Positions 53,145 through 63,719 of a stretch of DNA of 64,000 bases are shown here, piece by piece. Position numbers and translations under genes: made by a program. The stretch's first letter is position 1. Each line of letters opens with the position of its first letter. Source of the stretch: Rhyacophila brunnea (lineage: Eukaryota > Arthropoda > Insecta > Trichoptera > Rhyacophilidae); assembly GCA_022495005.1 (NCBI GenBank), contig JAGYXB010002034.1, forward strand, positions 124,001 to 188,000, read 5' to 3'. Under the pieces are notes generated by a model. That model was not told where the DNA came from. It saw only the letters and a list, made by a program, of their open reading frames with translations, and did not search any database.

Positions 53145-53921
53145 CAGTGGCGAAGGGTGGAGGTATACTGGATCCGATGTAAATAGTCCACAATAAACAT
53201 TGTCAGTCAAGCGTATTTGTTTTCATTAAACTAAGTCTACAATGCGAAAACCAAGCCTTAATAAATAATAGTCAAAAAATAATCATCTATCTATAAAATA
53301 TCTAAAGTTTTCTTATGCCATCATTAAACCATATATAATTTTGGATATTTTTATCTAATATGGTTTATAGGCCATCCATGGACTGAAACCGTATGCGGTT
53401 TCGAACCGTGTGCTATACGTTGCTTATCTTTTCTGGTCATGGAAATATATTTCGACAAAGTATATTATAAGCATCTGATCGTATCCGTTTATACCATACA
53501 CTTACATTTACAAAGTTAGTAAAAATATATTTTCATGAACAAAAATCATAAGTTTAGCATGGCACACCGATCTAAACCGCGTACGGTTTCAGTCCATGGA
53601 TTGTATCTTAGTTTAGGCAGGGCTTAATGAATTTTAAAAAACAAATCAGCATCATCTGTAATACTGTAATATGTATTCTTAATTCAACGAAAACAAATAA
53701 GTATGACTGAAAAAGTGAGGACTATTTTTGTCGGATCGCCCATATCATACCTAAACTATTATGGTTTGATTTAGGCAAGGTTTAATTGATTTTTTAAAAA
53801 TAACCATCACCAACTGTAAATTATAGTCTTAGTTCAATAAAAACAAATACTAATGACTGACAAAGTTTAATGTGCACTATTTATGTCGAATCTTAACAGC
53901 CTACCTCCACCCCTCGCCACC
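53145..53921. mobile_element. D-family MITE (D5), interrupted by an inverted-repeat element
   Basis: Starts CAGTGGCGAAGGGTGGAGGT and ends CTACCTCCACCCCTCGCCAC. Between 53375 and 53600 another element is inserted, and the right half also holds a duplicated D segment (TTAGGCAGGGCTTAATGAAT and again TTAGGCAAGGTTTAATTGAT). Confidence 0.75.
53375..53600. mobile_element. 226-bp element with 27-bp inverted ends
   Basis: Begins TCCATGGACTGAAACCGTAT and ends ACGGTTTCAGTCCATGGA; the ends match inverted over at least 27 bp with one mismatch. It lies inside D5. The inner sequence has no frame. A duplication could not be fixed, so the superfamily is unknown. Confidence 0.72.
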
Positions 53922-54473
53922 CATACTTACTTATATCCTTTATATACTATTTAAATGATTCTTATTAAATATTATAGGTAGGTACTACCTAAATAAAAAA
54001 ATTAAATACTAAAATATAATGTAAGTATATACCACCACTGTTAATGTATTATTTTAATATGATATTAAAAGACGTTAAACATTTTTTTGTTTGTTTAATT
54101 CAAAGTTTCCAGACCTCCTCATAAATAATTACGTTTTAAATAATAATTACCCTTTTGATAAAACGTACGAGGATGTTAGGCAGTGATGGCCAACGATTGT
54201 ATCGGTATTATGTTTATCAATTTTTATTCCTGGAAAAATTTTCCTCGTTTTCCAACTTTCATTTTTTAACCTGTGGCCCCCGGTTGAGAAACTATGGACT
54301 CTAGGTCTAGGGTATTGCCATTAAAACATAATCAGTAATCCTACAGACTAACAGTGTTCATGAAAATATCATCAGACTTTTTACGACCCCTCACGATACG
54401 TAGGTATTAATAATTAATGATCACTTGTAACATGTTTTATACTATAGTAATAATTATGAGATTATAACGATAT
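53922..54473. other. Short non-coding stretch with a hAT-like remnant
   Basis: GGCAGTGATGGCCAACGATT at 54180 and GTGGCCCCCGGTTGAGAAAC at 54273 resemble worn hAT termini. Nothing coding. Confidence 0.3.
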
Positions 54474-55044
54474 TAGTGGCGAGAAGTGGAGGTAGGCTGT
54501 TAAGATTCAACACAAATAGTGCACACTAAACTTTATCAGTCATACTATATACATAGAATTGAACTAATAACACAATTTTCAAACGGTTTTAGGGTAAAAA
54601 CCCTGCCCCAACCAAACCATAATAGATAAGGTATACTATGGGCGATTCGACAAAAATAGTGCACTCTTTTTCAGTCATACTTATTTGCTTTCGTTGAATT
54701 AAAAATATATAGTACCTACAGATGGTGTTGGTTGGTTTTTTTTAATTCATTGCCTCAACCGAACCATAACCGATAAAAAATATTCTTCTGTCAATAAAAT
54801 ATCCAAAATTATGTATGGTTTAATGGCAGAATTTAAGATATTATGTTATAGATAAATGAATATTTTTTTACTATTATCTAATTTGGCTTGGATTAGGCAG
54901 CGTTTAATTGAATTTTAAAAACTTACAAACAATATTTACACACTGTAGTATCAGTTAAATGAAAACAACTACATTTGACTGACAAAACTTAGTGTGCATT
55001 ATTTATGTCAGATCTTAACTGCCTACTTCCACCCTTCGCCACTG
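54474..55044. mobile_element. D-family hAT-like MITE (D6), perfect 8-bp duplication
   Basis: Ends TAGTGGCGAGAAGTGGAGGT and ACTTCCACCCTTCGCCACTG; flanked by AACGATAT at 54466-54473 and 55045-55052. The element is a long imperfect palindrome: TAGTGCACACTAAACTTTAT pairs with the AAACTTAGTGTGCATTATTT region. It shows that D is an 8-bp-duplicating, probably hAT, family. Confidence 0.87.
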
Positions 55045-55319
55045 AACGATATATAGGAGTTTTCAATAGGGGTTAACCTGTAAAAATTCCGAGAAAATTA
55101 ACTGTGGAAAACGATCATTAAATTATTTTAATTTCTCAGATTCACAAGTTCATTCAATAATGTATCAATATTACCTACCAACTGCTATATTAAAGTAAAT
55201 TAAAAATCACTATCACATTACAAAGCAATATATACCTACTTAATTGCGTATTGTCTATGTACAAGTAGATCATTACAACATACCAAGAGAACCCAATGAC
55301 AGAAGTGTATTTACTATTT

Positions 55320-55444
55320 AGTAATATAAGTGAAACAATTATAAACACCCAGGCGTTGAGAAAATCACATGCATATATTGTAAAATCAGCGGGAATCGAA
55401 CCCGAAACTCCCGGATGAAAGGCCAGCGCCGTACGCACTGCACC
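55320..55444 (-). mobile_element. tRNA-derived SINE, type 1, head region
   Basis: On the minus strand: GGTGCAGTGCGTACGGCGCT (A-box-like) and TTTCGGGTTCGATTCCCGCT (B-box-like, canonical GGTTCGATTCC), then ATATATGCATGTGATTTTCT and CGCCTGGGTGTTTATAATTG, parallel to the copy at 19653-19819. No flanking duplication was identified. Confidence 0.75.
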
Positions 55445-55529
55445 CTACCTACTTACTTGCCGCACAAATACGGATTGGAGTACTCCAATAACTTTGATTA
55501 ATTTGAGTTAACTTTCTTTCCATGTCCGG

Positions 55530-55830
55530 AAGCTTGTACGTATGCAATATGCAGTTCGCCGTATCACACTTCACCGTGAAATGTTGTATCGGAAATATAT
55601 AGCTGTATATTAAAGACCGTCCAACCTCTTTGGGTCGTTTAAGTACTGATATAAAATTCATGTCTAAATAAAACACTGTTCTTATCGGTTTTCACTTTAC
55701 AGGAAGCGAGCAGCAAATAATTTTGTTAAATAGCCGTATACTGGATTATTTGTTAGGTTATGTTATGTTTTCTTTCTTGAATTCATGAATTTTGCCAAAA
55801 TCAGCTATTTTTATATTTTCACCCATACCA
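55530..55830 (+). repeat. L-family repeat (L4)
   Basis: TTCGCCGTATCACACTTCAC, AATGTTGTATCGGAAATATA, AAAGACCGTCCAACCTCTTT, TTGTTAGGTTATGTTATGTT and GAATTCATGAATTTTGCCAA in the same order as at 18770-19090. Confidence 0.62.
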
Positions 55831-56639
55831 TAGTAATGCATTAACCACAAAAAACGAAGAATTGTTAACACAATGCTTGCGGGCCCTCTTAATTAATTTC
55901 GTAATTAATGTGTTACTTGCATTTGCAAATCAATTAGCAAAAACACAATTTAGTGACCCTTTCAAACATTGAATTAATCAGAACATTTCGTAGCCTAACT
56001 ATAGCCATATTAAATTAAATAAACCATAAGTGAATGACGCTGAAAGGTTACTGTTGTAATTATTTTAGATGCAATGTAGGTATATTATTTGACTGTCATT
56101 GAAAAGCTACTACTAGACACAATAAAAGTAATGCATTTAATTAAATTAAATGTCATTTGTTGATTTGGTCAATTAATTACAGAATGCTATTTGTAGGTAT
56201 TAGGTAAATTAATATGAACATTATGTACTTATATAAATTTGCATATTTACATGTAGAAGTTAGATGTTATCTATTTAATTTTTTTTCTATTATTTTTTAA
56301 TAAGTCCCTGATTCAAATGCAAAAAGAAAAAATACTATATAAAATAGTCGATATTGGACTTAAAAAAAAGACAAAAAAAATATATTAAAACGAATTGGAC
56401 TACTGGAGTTGAGATCGATTTTTGGTGAGTATTAAATTTGCATTTACATGTCGTTCAGATAATTTAAAAATGCCCCTCCAGCTATTTCTCACCACCGCGC
56501 TTACGTCCCACTAAAATCACAATACATAAGATAACATAATACAATGTACAAAGAATATTTTAGTAAACGCAGTGGCGGACATAATATATTTGGACAAAGA
56601 GAGTTATATTAATATAGAAACTAAGATGTTTGTTTTTTT
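55831..56639. other. No gene recognised
   Basis: AT-rich. At 56573 CAGTGGCGGACATAATATAT may be a hAT left end without partner. Confidence 0.35.
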
Positions 56640-57230
56640 CACTCATGGAAATTTTAAACATTTTCTGGCGTTTCTCAGGGCTCAAACTTGGGGCCATTGC
56701 TGTTCACGAATTTTATAACTAATGTCATAGCATTGGTTCTTTAAAATGCTATGTTGTTAATATTCGCTAATGACTTGAAACTCTTCTAGGAAGTTGTCAC
56801 CATAGACCTTATTCACATGGCATGTGCCAAGCCGGGATTGCATGTGAACACCTCAACGAGGTCACCTGTACCTCGACCACGCGCGACAGTCGTCACGGCG
56901 TGAGTGCTTGTGGACGGCTCAATGAGGTTACATGTACCTGGAATGCGCGCGAGTCAAAACGCGCCATGTGGACAATGCCTTAGCAATTGTCGTCAGCTCC
57001 AACTAAATATACCTAGATAAATAATATATTAGATTAGGGTAGACGTCAAAAAATGAACTTTAATATTGATAAATGTTTTTTTTTGTGGCTTAATACACCC
57101 AAAGATATTGTTTTTCCGATTCTCTATGCAGAGCAGTGTTTTCTCTTGAATATAATCAGTAAGGGATCTTGGCATTACGTTAGACAGTAAACGTGTATGA
57201 ATTGGTCGTATGATTACCATTTATAAAAAA
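56640..57230 (+). pseudogene. LINE reverse transcriptase palm-domain relic, jockey/CR1 type
   Basis: The plus strand encodes SGVSQGSNLGPLLFTNFI, then LLIFANDLKLF in place of the catalytic F-A-D-D-L-K box (one catalytic Asp is Asn), then after an inserted palindrome NCRQLQ, NINKCFF and SVRDLGITLDSKRV with a stop just behind. These are the palm and following blocks of a jockey/CR1-type reverse transcriptase, probably the upstream part of the same family as 305-1275. Dead: active-site change, stops and a MITE insertion. Confidence 0.75.
56803..56983. mobile_element. U palindromic MITE inside the palm-domain relic
   Basis: AGACCTTATTCACATGGCAT at the left pairs with the inverse of CGCGCCATGTGGACAATGCC at the right; the inner repeats GAGGTCACCTGTACCTCG / GAGGTTACATGTACCTGG are also related. 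CpG-rich (CCACGCGCGACAGTCG). Confidence 0.68.
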
Positions 57231-57429
57231 AGCGTTACAAACGTTGGGCTTTGGTAACGGTACCTACCTAAGTATTAAAATTAAAAATTCTTCATAACAA
57301 AATATTTGATTCTGACTATAAAGAAAATTAAAGAAATAAATGGAGGAACATAATTAACTGCACAGTTCACCTAAAACTGTAGTCAAGCAAAAAAAAAAAA
57401 AATTTTCATATCATAACCATAAATGGGAA
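57231..57429. other. AT-rich spacer
   Basis: No feature recognised. Confidence 0.4.
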
Positions 57430-57780
57430 CATGTAAATAACTTCAGCTGGGGCACGGTCTAAAACGATCGTGACTACGCGACGCGAAGATTGTGCAAATG
57501 ACGCATGCAGAACAAAACATAATTTGTCATAAAAAGTCAACACGCGTCCATTTAATGTCATGTTTATTGTTCTATTACTAATAATAATAATATATTCATT
57601 GACATGTTTTCTTTTTCAAGTAAATGGGTAACGTTTTTAAGTCATCTTTACACGATTTAAGAAATAATTCCCCCGTCGCCATCACAAAACAAATTGACGT
57701 GTTCACAGCTCGACTTTGCCGAGCCAGTCCGAAATTTCGTCGCACCTATAGTTGAAAATTATTTGCCGTTTCACTGAAGT
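57430..57780 (+). repeat. AA repeat, copy 2
   Basis: Inverse of 15480-15785: GGCACGGTCTAAAACGATCG, CACGCGTCCATTTAATGTC, AAGTCATCTTTACACGATTT and AATTATTTGCCGTTTCACTG. Similarity continues weakly to about 57900. Confidence 0.55.
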
Positions 57781-57990
57781 ATCGTCTTAATCACCTCCAT
57801 AACAACGCACGTGCGAATTATGTGAATGACTAAATCAACTCAATAACACATTCATCATCGAATATCTTTTTGAACCACCTTGTATGAAAATACAAGGGCA
57901 TGGTTTGCAATAATTAAAAAAAAAACCCCTCATCCGTCAACTAACATTAACCCTTACCGACTTCTCATTTTAAAACCTAATTCGTTCATT

Positions 57991-59083
57991 CATTCGATGA
58001 TTTAGTCAATTTAGTGCAAAGATATCGTATGTCCAGTTTTTGTCGAAATTGAGTTAACATACATAAAATGTTCGTCTGCATCATATATTTAATATACTGT
58101 AAAAATGTTATACATCCAAATAGAATATTTGAGAAGATACCGTATCATTCAAATACACAATATGTCCATTTATCATGCATCTCCAATTTTTTACAACGTT
58201 TTTATTAGCTCGTATTCTTGTTTGTCCGGTGGTTGTTTGTCCAGTACACATCTTGCAATCGATTTTTAACTAACTTCCCGACTAGCTATACATTTGAAAA
58301 ATTTAGAATATATTATCAGAGCACGATGCCAATGCATTCTTTTAATACTTTTAGCCATCTCTGAGCAGAATTGAATTCATTTTCAGTTAATTCTGTTTTG
58401 TATGAAAAGTTATTTCGGAAGAAATCCGTAATCCAATCCAATATTATTGGTTGCTAAGGGGGTGGTTCTATCAACTAAATTATTAATATATACGTGCGTT
58501 ACTATAGAAATCAAAATGATATTTCAGTATTCTATATTTTTTGTTTCTTTATTTGTTGCAAAATAGCAAAAAAATGATTTGTTGATTGTCCTAATTATTT
58601 GTCATAAATTATTAATACATAGAATTGTCAAGTTTATATGATTCAACAGAAAATTTAAAAACGTGGTAGGTATATAAAAAGTTCTTTTTATCTTGTAATT
58701 ATTATTATTTAATTGGTAGACCGGTGTGTAGGTATTCTTCAGTATGGAAAGTTATTTCAGAAAAATCCGTAAAAAGTAAAAGACTATTATTGGTTGCTAA
58801 GGGGGTGGTCCTAGCAAGTAAATTATTAATATATAGTGCATTACTATGAAAATCAAAATGAAATGTCAAAATGACATTTCAGTACCTATTCTATATTTGT
58901 TTGTTTTTTATTAACTTCATTTCAAGTACAAGTATGAGCATATTGAGCATACTAATTCAACAGAAAATTTAAAAACATTGTATATAAAAAGATCTATTTA
59001 TCATTTAATTATTAAACATCGATTTTCTCAAAACATACTAAGCTGGACATACAATATCTTTGCACTAACTAAACCATCGAATG
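57991..59083. mobile_element. 1.1-kb inverted-repeat element containing a Z repeat
   Basis: Left end CATTCGATGATTTAGTCAAT and AGTGCAAAGATATCGTATGT are returned inverted at the right as ACATACAATATCTTTGCACT and AAACCATCGAATG. Inside, Z repeat copy 2 (58188-58745) is followed by a second partial Z copy (58745-58990 repeats GGTTGCTAAGGGGGTGGT and ATTCAACAGAAAATTTAAAA). No transposase frame. Confidence 0.65.
58188..58745 (+). repeat. Z repeat, copy 2
   Basis: As described at 11098-11750, lacking the 100-base GC-richer segment of that copy. Confidence 0.65.
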
Positions 59084-59142
59084 TCTGTTAACTTAGTCTA
59101 ACGGTCATTGCTGAATGCTTTCGGGAACGGGACGACTGGCCT

Positions 59143-59510
59143 CCGGACAATTGGACGCCGCACTGTCGTGGAGACGTGTAGAATAGGTATTTTAATCATT
59201 TTCTATCTACTACCTAGTAGTTTGAATTCATTTTACTCTTAACATAATGTATTCTTTATCGCGAATTGAGAATTACCATGCCTAAGGCTTTATATAAAAT
59301 AAAAAACTCTTTTTTCGTTGAAACTTAAACATATGCACGATTAAATCATTGTTTACGTCTGCATTTACATTTACATTCTCACCAACTATTAAATCATAAT
59401 AATATAATCATTGAAATATAAATAATAATACTGAATATTTTTTTAAAGTACCTAGGTATAAGTACCTAACGTCTATTTATTTTCGAATTTCGTGGCGTCC
59501 AGTTGTCCGG
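59143..59510. mobile_element. 368-bp element with 17-bp inverted ends
   Basis: CCGGACAATTGGACGCC at the left and its inverse GGCGTCCAGTTGTCCGG at the right, one mismatch in 17. AT-rich interior without a frame. No target duplication seen. Confidence 0.6.
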
Positions 59511-59860
59511 TGCCAAATCGTACTAGACCCATGCTTTCTCACTCGCAAGTATGGTTAGTTTTTGTTCAGGCCTTGAATATTTACGAATTTACGCCACTGA
59601 TTTTTTCGGTACAAAAAACTTGTGTATTAACCCTAAAACGACGTCGAATATAATTATCATAATGAGATGCGATCCTTCGGACTTCATTAGCATGCGTTTA
59701 ACTCGGCCGAGTGAAACTTTTTCGAGCAATCTAATGCAACATGTATTATATTCTTCATCCTGCCGGTAGACTAATTGCTTTGGGATGACGCCAAAGCTAC
59801 AAGGTCTCCTGACGTTTAAATTAAAAGGTTTTAATAAAAACACAAACTTAATGTAGGGAT
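59511..59860. other. Short stretch, no gene recognised
   Basis: Shares GCTTTCTCACTCGC ... GTTTTTGTTCAGGCCTTG with 17430. A 111-residue minus frame (59589-59924) has no known domain and runs into the adjacent MITE. Confidence 0.4.
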
Positions 59861-60609
59861 CGGGGAACTCAGAAATAGTGGCAACTGGAATACCTAACCC
59901 TAACGGGTAAGGCGAAGCAGGCAACCGATCTCGAGTAAGGAAGAATACGGGATAAATTTAAACACGACGTGTCAAGAATACGTCATACGTCGAATACTGA
60001 CAACCATGGCCCCCACAAGGGGATAGCTGACAGGGCCCTAGCCTGAGGGACCGGGCTCAGGAGGGTCCGGTGAGGCGAGTCGACCAGATAAGTGAGATAA
60101 ACACACATCACAAATTTGCTTCACTAGTAAAAAAAAGTCGCCTGCGCTATTTTCCTTTAATAGTATTAAGTATTATTTTAAATTATGTGGTTGTTCGATA
60201 CGATTTTTAATTGTGTATACCTAATACTCGACAACTCCATAATTCAAATGGATATATTAAAATATACAAAAAAACACTAAATAATATACTCATTAATTTT
60301 ATCGCGTACACCATTTGGAAAACGCTACTGTAAAGCGTCACACAGCCTTTATCCTTAGCGATAGGTAGGGGGGCCGCCAAATATCCTAGCCTGGGGGCCC
60401 GCTTTAGGATGTGGGGGCCATGCTGACAACTGCTCTCGATTTATGCATTGACACTCATTTAATATTGGTGTATTACACACACTATTGCACGTCTATAATG
60501 CGTGGTTCATTTTCGTAGGACACTAACACATTCAAAACCCTGCGTCAAAATTTACTGTCTATTGGTATGCTTATAGCCTATCGGAATTGTATTTATTATC
60601 TGTTCTGTG
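59861..60609 (-). mobile_element. C-family hAT-like MITE (C5), perfect 8-bp duplication, carrying B5
   Basis: Ends CGGGGAACTCAGAAATAGTG and ATTTATTATCTGTTCTGTG, with perfect flanking GTAGGGAT at 59853-59860 and 60610-60617. The B5 element is inserted at 60005-60422; when removed, the sequence TACTGACAACTGCTCTCG is restored as in copies at 42250 and 21800. This copy defines the C family as an 8-bp-duplicating element of about 330 bp. Confidence 0.87.
60005..60422 (+). mobile_element. B-family hAT-like MITE (B5), perfect 8-bp duplication
   Basis: CATGGCCCCCACAAGG ... GATGTGGGGGCCATG with CTGACAAC on both sides (59997-60004, 60423-60430). It lies within C5, and the empty site is known from other C copies, so both insertion and duplication are directly demonstrated. 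Confidence 0.9.
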
Positions 60610-60631
60610 GTAGGGATCAACTCAGTGACGT

Positions 60632-60720
60632 CCTATAGGGGTAGACAGGTCGTGCGTTGCATAGTGGCGGCACATAATAAAGAGCGACGAATGAAGGAAC
60701 GAATTTAATAACTTTTGAGT
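60632..60720 (+). mobile_element. G-family left-end fragment
   Basis: CAGTGACGTCCTATAGGGGT, CGTGCGTTGCATAGTGGCGG and ATGAAGGAACGAATTTAATA match the left end of 22565-23004. Confidence 0.5.
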
Positions 60721-61635
60721 ACAGTGAATAAATATGTAGGTAATATCATTTAATTTTATGAAATATGTTTTTACTAATTGTCAAATTTTTGATTATAGGT
60801 ATACGGTTAAAAATTTCATATCTAATGTTATGTTGAGCAATTACTTATAAGTATATTTTTTTAAATGTAGGTACAGAGTTACTACTAAAATTTTATCACA
60901 GGTTAGAAACATACACAAGGATGGAGGGGGGTTTATTTAATTTTCCACTTCGTCAAGATCTCATGACTGAGGATCATGATTTTCCTTTTCGACGGGTTGG
61001 CCCCACTCCATTCGGCATTCTATAACACACATGGCCTTTGGCCACTGGAAAACCTATGGCACTCAAGAATTGGTGCAATCATCTGATGCATCCCATGTAT
61101 GTTTGAATATTCTGACGCGGCATGTCTAAAAGATAAAACGGCGCTGACGACACAAACGAACACTAACAATCCTAATAATTATTGGTAATTTTGACCGTTA
61201 AGTCATTCAATAACATAGAATATTTAGTTATACATGTAGGACATGTGTCTATCACTAGACTTGAAATTGGATAGAAGATATAAGTACTAGGCCGGGGTTA
61301 ATGTAAAAGTACATGACATTTGCTAGATTATGTTAACTCATCCATATTAAATAATTATGAATACTTTTTCAAAATATTCATAACTCATAGACGGGTCGAT
61401 ATCAATGATAAGAGCACTTACCTGGGCAGTGAAAAATTTGAGCTAGAATCCAATCTCTTCAACTCTTATTTATATTTTTTTTTCGTACACCTATGTACAT
61501 ACATACGCATATAAGATTTTAAAAATATATATTATAAATATTTGGTTCCATGAATAAACAGAACAGTGACAAAACATAACAGCGATAAATAGACCTATCA
61601 GGAAAAAATATAACATTCAATATTGAAATGGTCGT
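60721..61635. other. No gene recognised
   Basis: A patch at 60945-61110 (CGTCAAGATCTCATGACTGA, GGTTGGCCCCACTCCATTCG, CCTTTGGCCACTGGAAAACC) may be a LINE 3' end; related wording occurs at 15911 (inverse) and 34270. Confidence 0.35.
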
Positions 61636-61643
61636 ATCTCTAC

Positions 61644-62402
61644 TAGGGATTCCAATCCCGGGATCTCGGGATTCGGGATTTTCGATACCTATGAATCCCG
61701 GGATTTATTAACATAATCCCGGGATTTCGGGATTGATTTTTTTATCAATTTTTATGGAAAATAAAATAAAAGCGAAAATATAACAGAAAAATATACTTTT
61801 AATAAAAAATAACTACATTAGAAATAAACTGAGTTTGAATGAAGTTTGATTTATACCCATGTGTAGGTTGCCGATTCATTTTATTTTTTCACATAAATTA
61901 TTAAAAATGGAAACATTGGAAAAAAACAATGCTTGGCACTTTTAACAAAGTAATACCACCATGATATCATACGTTTTACGGCAGTTTCATATTTGGCTGA
62001 CTAATTAGATTTATGAAGCGGAAAGGCCATAAGTACGCTATGATTATTTGCTTTACTATTTTAAATCTCGCTAATCTATTCATTAAGTCTTTACTATCAG
62101 AAACAGCAATCTTCTATTAAATTCACATTATTATTTATATTACAATATTATATTTTACTCCGTTAAACTTGTGTATTTCCAAGATTGAACGTATACGATA
62201 TTAAAAATAAATGTCTTAAATAGTATAAATTATACTAGATTTATTTTTGACCGATTTTATCAATGTTATTTGTAAATATAAAAATTTTGTATTAACAATG
62301 GAAAAAGTGCCAATCCCGGGACCAGTCCCGGGATCCCGGGATTGTCAAATTGTAATCCCGAAATCCCGGAATCAGAATTTTGGCTCGGGATTAGATTCCC
62401 TA
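61644..62402. mobile_element. hAT element, 759 bp, perfect 8-bp duplication, CCCGGGAT-rich ends
   Basis: Ends TAGGGATTCCAATCCCGGGA and GGGATTAGATTCCCTA; flanked by ATCTCTAC at 61636-61643 and 62403-62410, both perfect. Each end has four to six copies of AATCCCGGGAT or AATCCCGAAAT in both orientations, probable transposase binding sites. The interior is AT-rich with no transposase frame. The open frame 62247-62507 is only the repeat array read as protein. Confidence 0.88.
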
Positions 62403-62652
62403 ATCTCTACCTATAATAATATGTTGTATAGATTTTTTAATAATAAATCCTCAATTAAACGGGACTCAACTCATTGTTCCCGGCAAGCTAGGTATATCTC
62501 GTCTTAATCAATCTAATATATTATTTAAAATGCTTGGGTGACTAGGTACCTACAACGAAATAATGAGTTTAATAATTCTGTGGAGTTGTGCATGATTATC
62601 AAAATCGAGCAGATAAATTGAGCTTTTTACGCCGAATGCCCAACATGCAGTG

Positions 62653-63076
62653 CATGGCCCCCACATCCTGAAGAGGGCCCCCAGGTTAGGATTTTTTGCG
62701 GGCCCCCTACCTATCGTTAAAGAAAAAGGCGGTGTGACACTCTCCAGTAGCATTTTCCAAGCGGTGTACACGGTAAAATTAATGTGTATACCTATTTAGT
62801 GTTTTTTTTGTATATTTTAATACTTCCATCTGAATTATGGGGTTGTCGAGTATCGATACACAATACAAAATTGTATCATACAACCATATAATTTTAAATA
62901 ATAATATTACTGAAGAAAAATAGCGCTAGATTAGCTAAAATAGACTTTTTTACTATTAGAGAGAATTTGTGACGTGTGTTTATATCATTTATCTGGTCGA
63001 CTCGCCACGCAGGGCCCTTCCTGAGCCCGGGCCCCCAGGCTAGAGCCCTGTCAGCCCCCCCTTTGTAGGGGCCATG
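62653..63076 (-). mobile_element. B-family hAT-like MITE (B6), perfect 8-bp duplication
   Basis: CATGGCCCCCACATCC ... CTTTGTAGGGGCCATG, flanked by ATGCAGTG (62645-62652, 63077-63084). Reverse orientation. The 73-residue minus frame in it is not a gene. Confidence 0.9.
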
Positions 63077-63084
63077 ATGCAGTG

Positions 63085-63719
63085 ATTATATATTATATTA
63101 TATATTTTATAAAATTAAGTTTTATAAGTATTTAATTAATAAATAGATACGACAAAAATGAATGTTTTATTTCTCCCATGGTTGTTCTGTTTTGTCACAG
63201 TTCTATTTTGTCCGGTTATACATACACCCATATACACACATATATCTACCTGTAAGTGTAAAGATAGACTTATATTATATACGTACCTACTCCCGTTTCC
63301 CACGTTTTTATATATATAATATTTTAAATTATAATAATATATCGTGGATTAATTTTAATATTAGACGCCGGAAATTATATTACCGAATTAATTCAGATTT
63401 AATAAGTAATTTAAAAATTCCTTTCATCTTGATCCCAAAAATAAAATGTTTAAAGGCTACATTTTTTCTCCTTTATTAAACCATGTTACAATTTAAGACT
63501 AGATGTTTACCCTAAAGGCAATGGTTAATTCCTGCTACTGGAATTTATATCTAGAGAAATACTCAACCAAAAAAATACTATGTATAGGTGTTCAAGTTAT
63601 TTAATTGATACATATACTAGTTTAATCGACGGTGATCTAATCGCGTCTGACTTTAAGAAAAACTGTTAGGTGTAATTAGGTACATGGTACATGGTGTTAT
63701 GCAATTGCAAACCATGTCG
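63085..63719. other. AT-rich, no gene recognised
   Basis: A 105-residue plus-strand frame (63162-63479) is low-complexity in Tyr, Phe and Ile and reflects base composition. Confidence 0.4.

Noticed and set aside
62247..62507. 86-residue plus-strand frame
   Set aside because: It consists of the AATCCCGGGAT array of a hAT end, not of coding sequence.
63162..63479. 105-residue plus-strand frame rich in Tyr and Phe
   Set aside because: Low complexity and explained by AT-rich composition.
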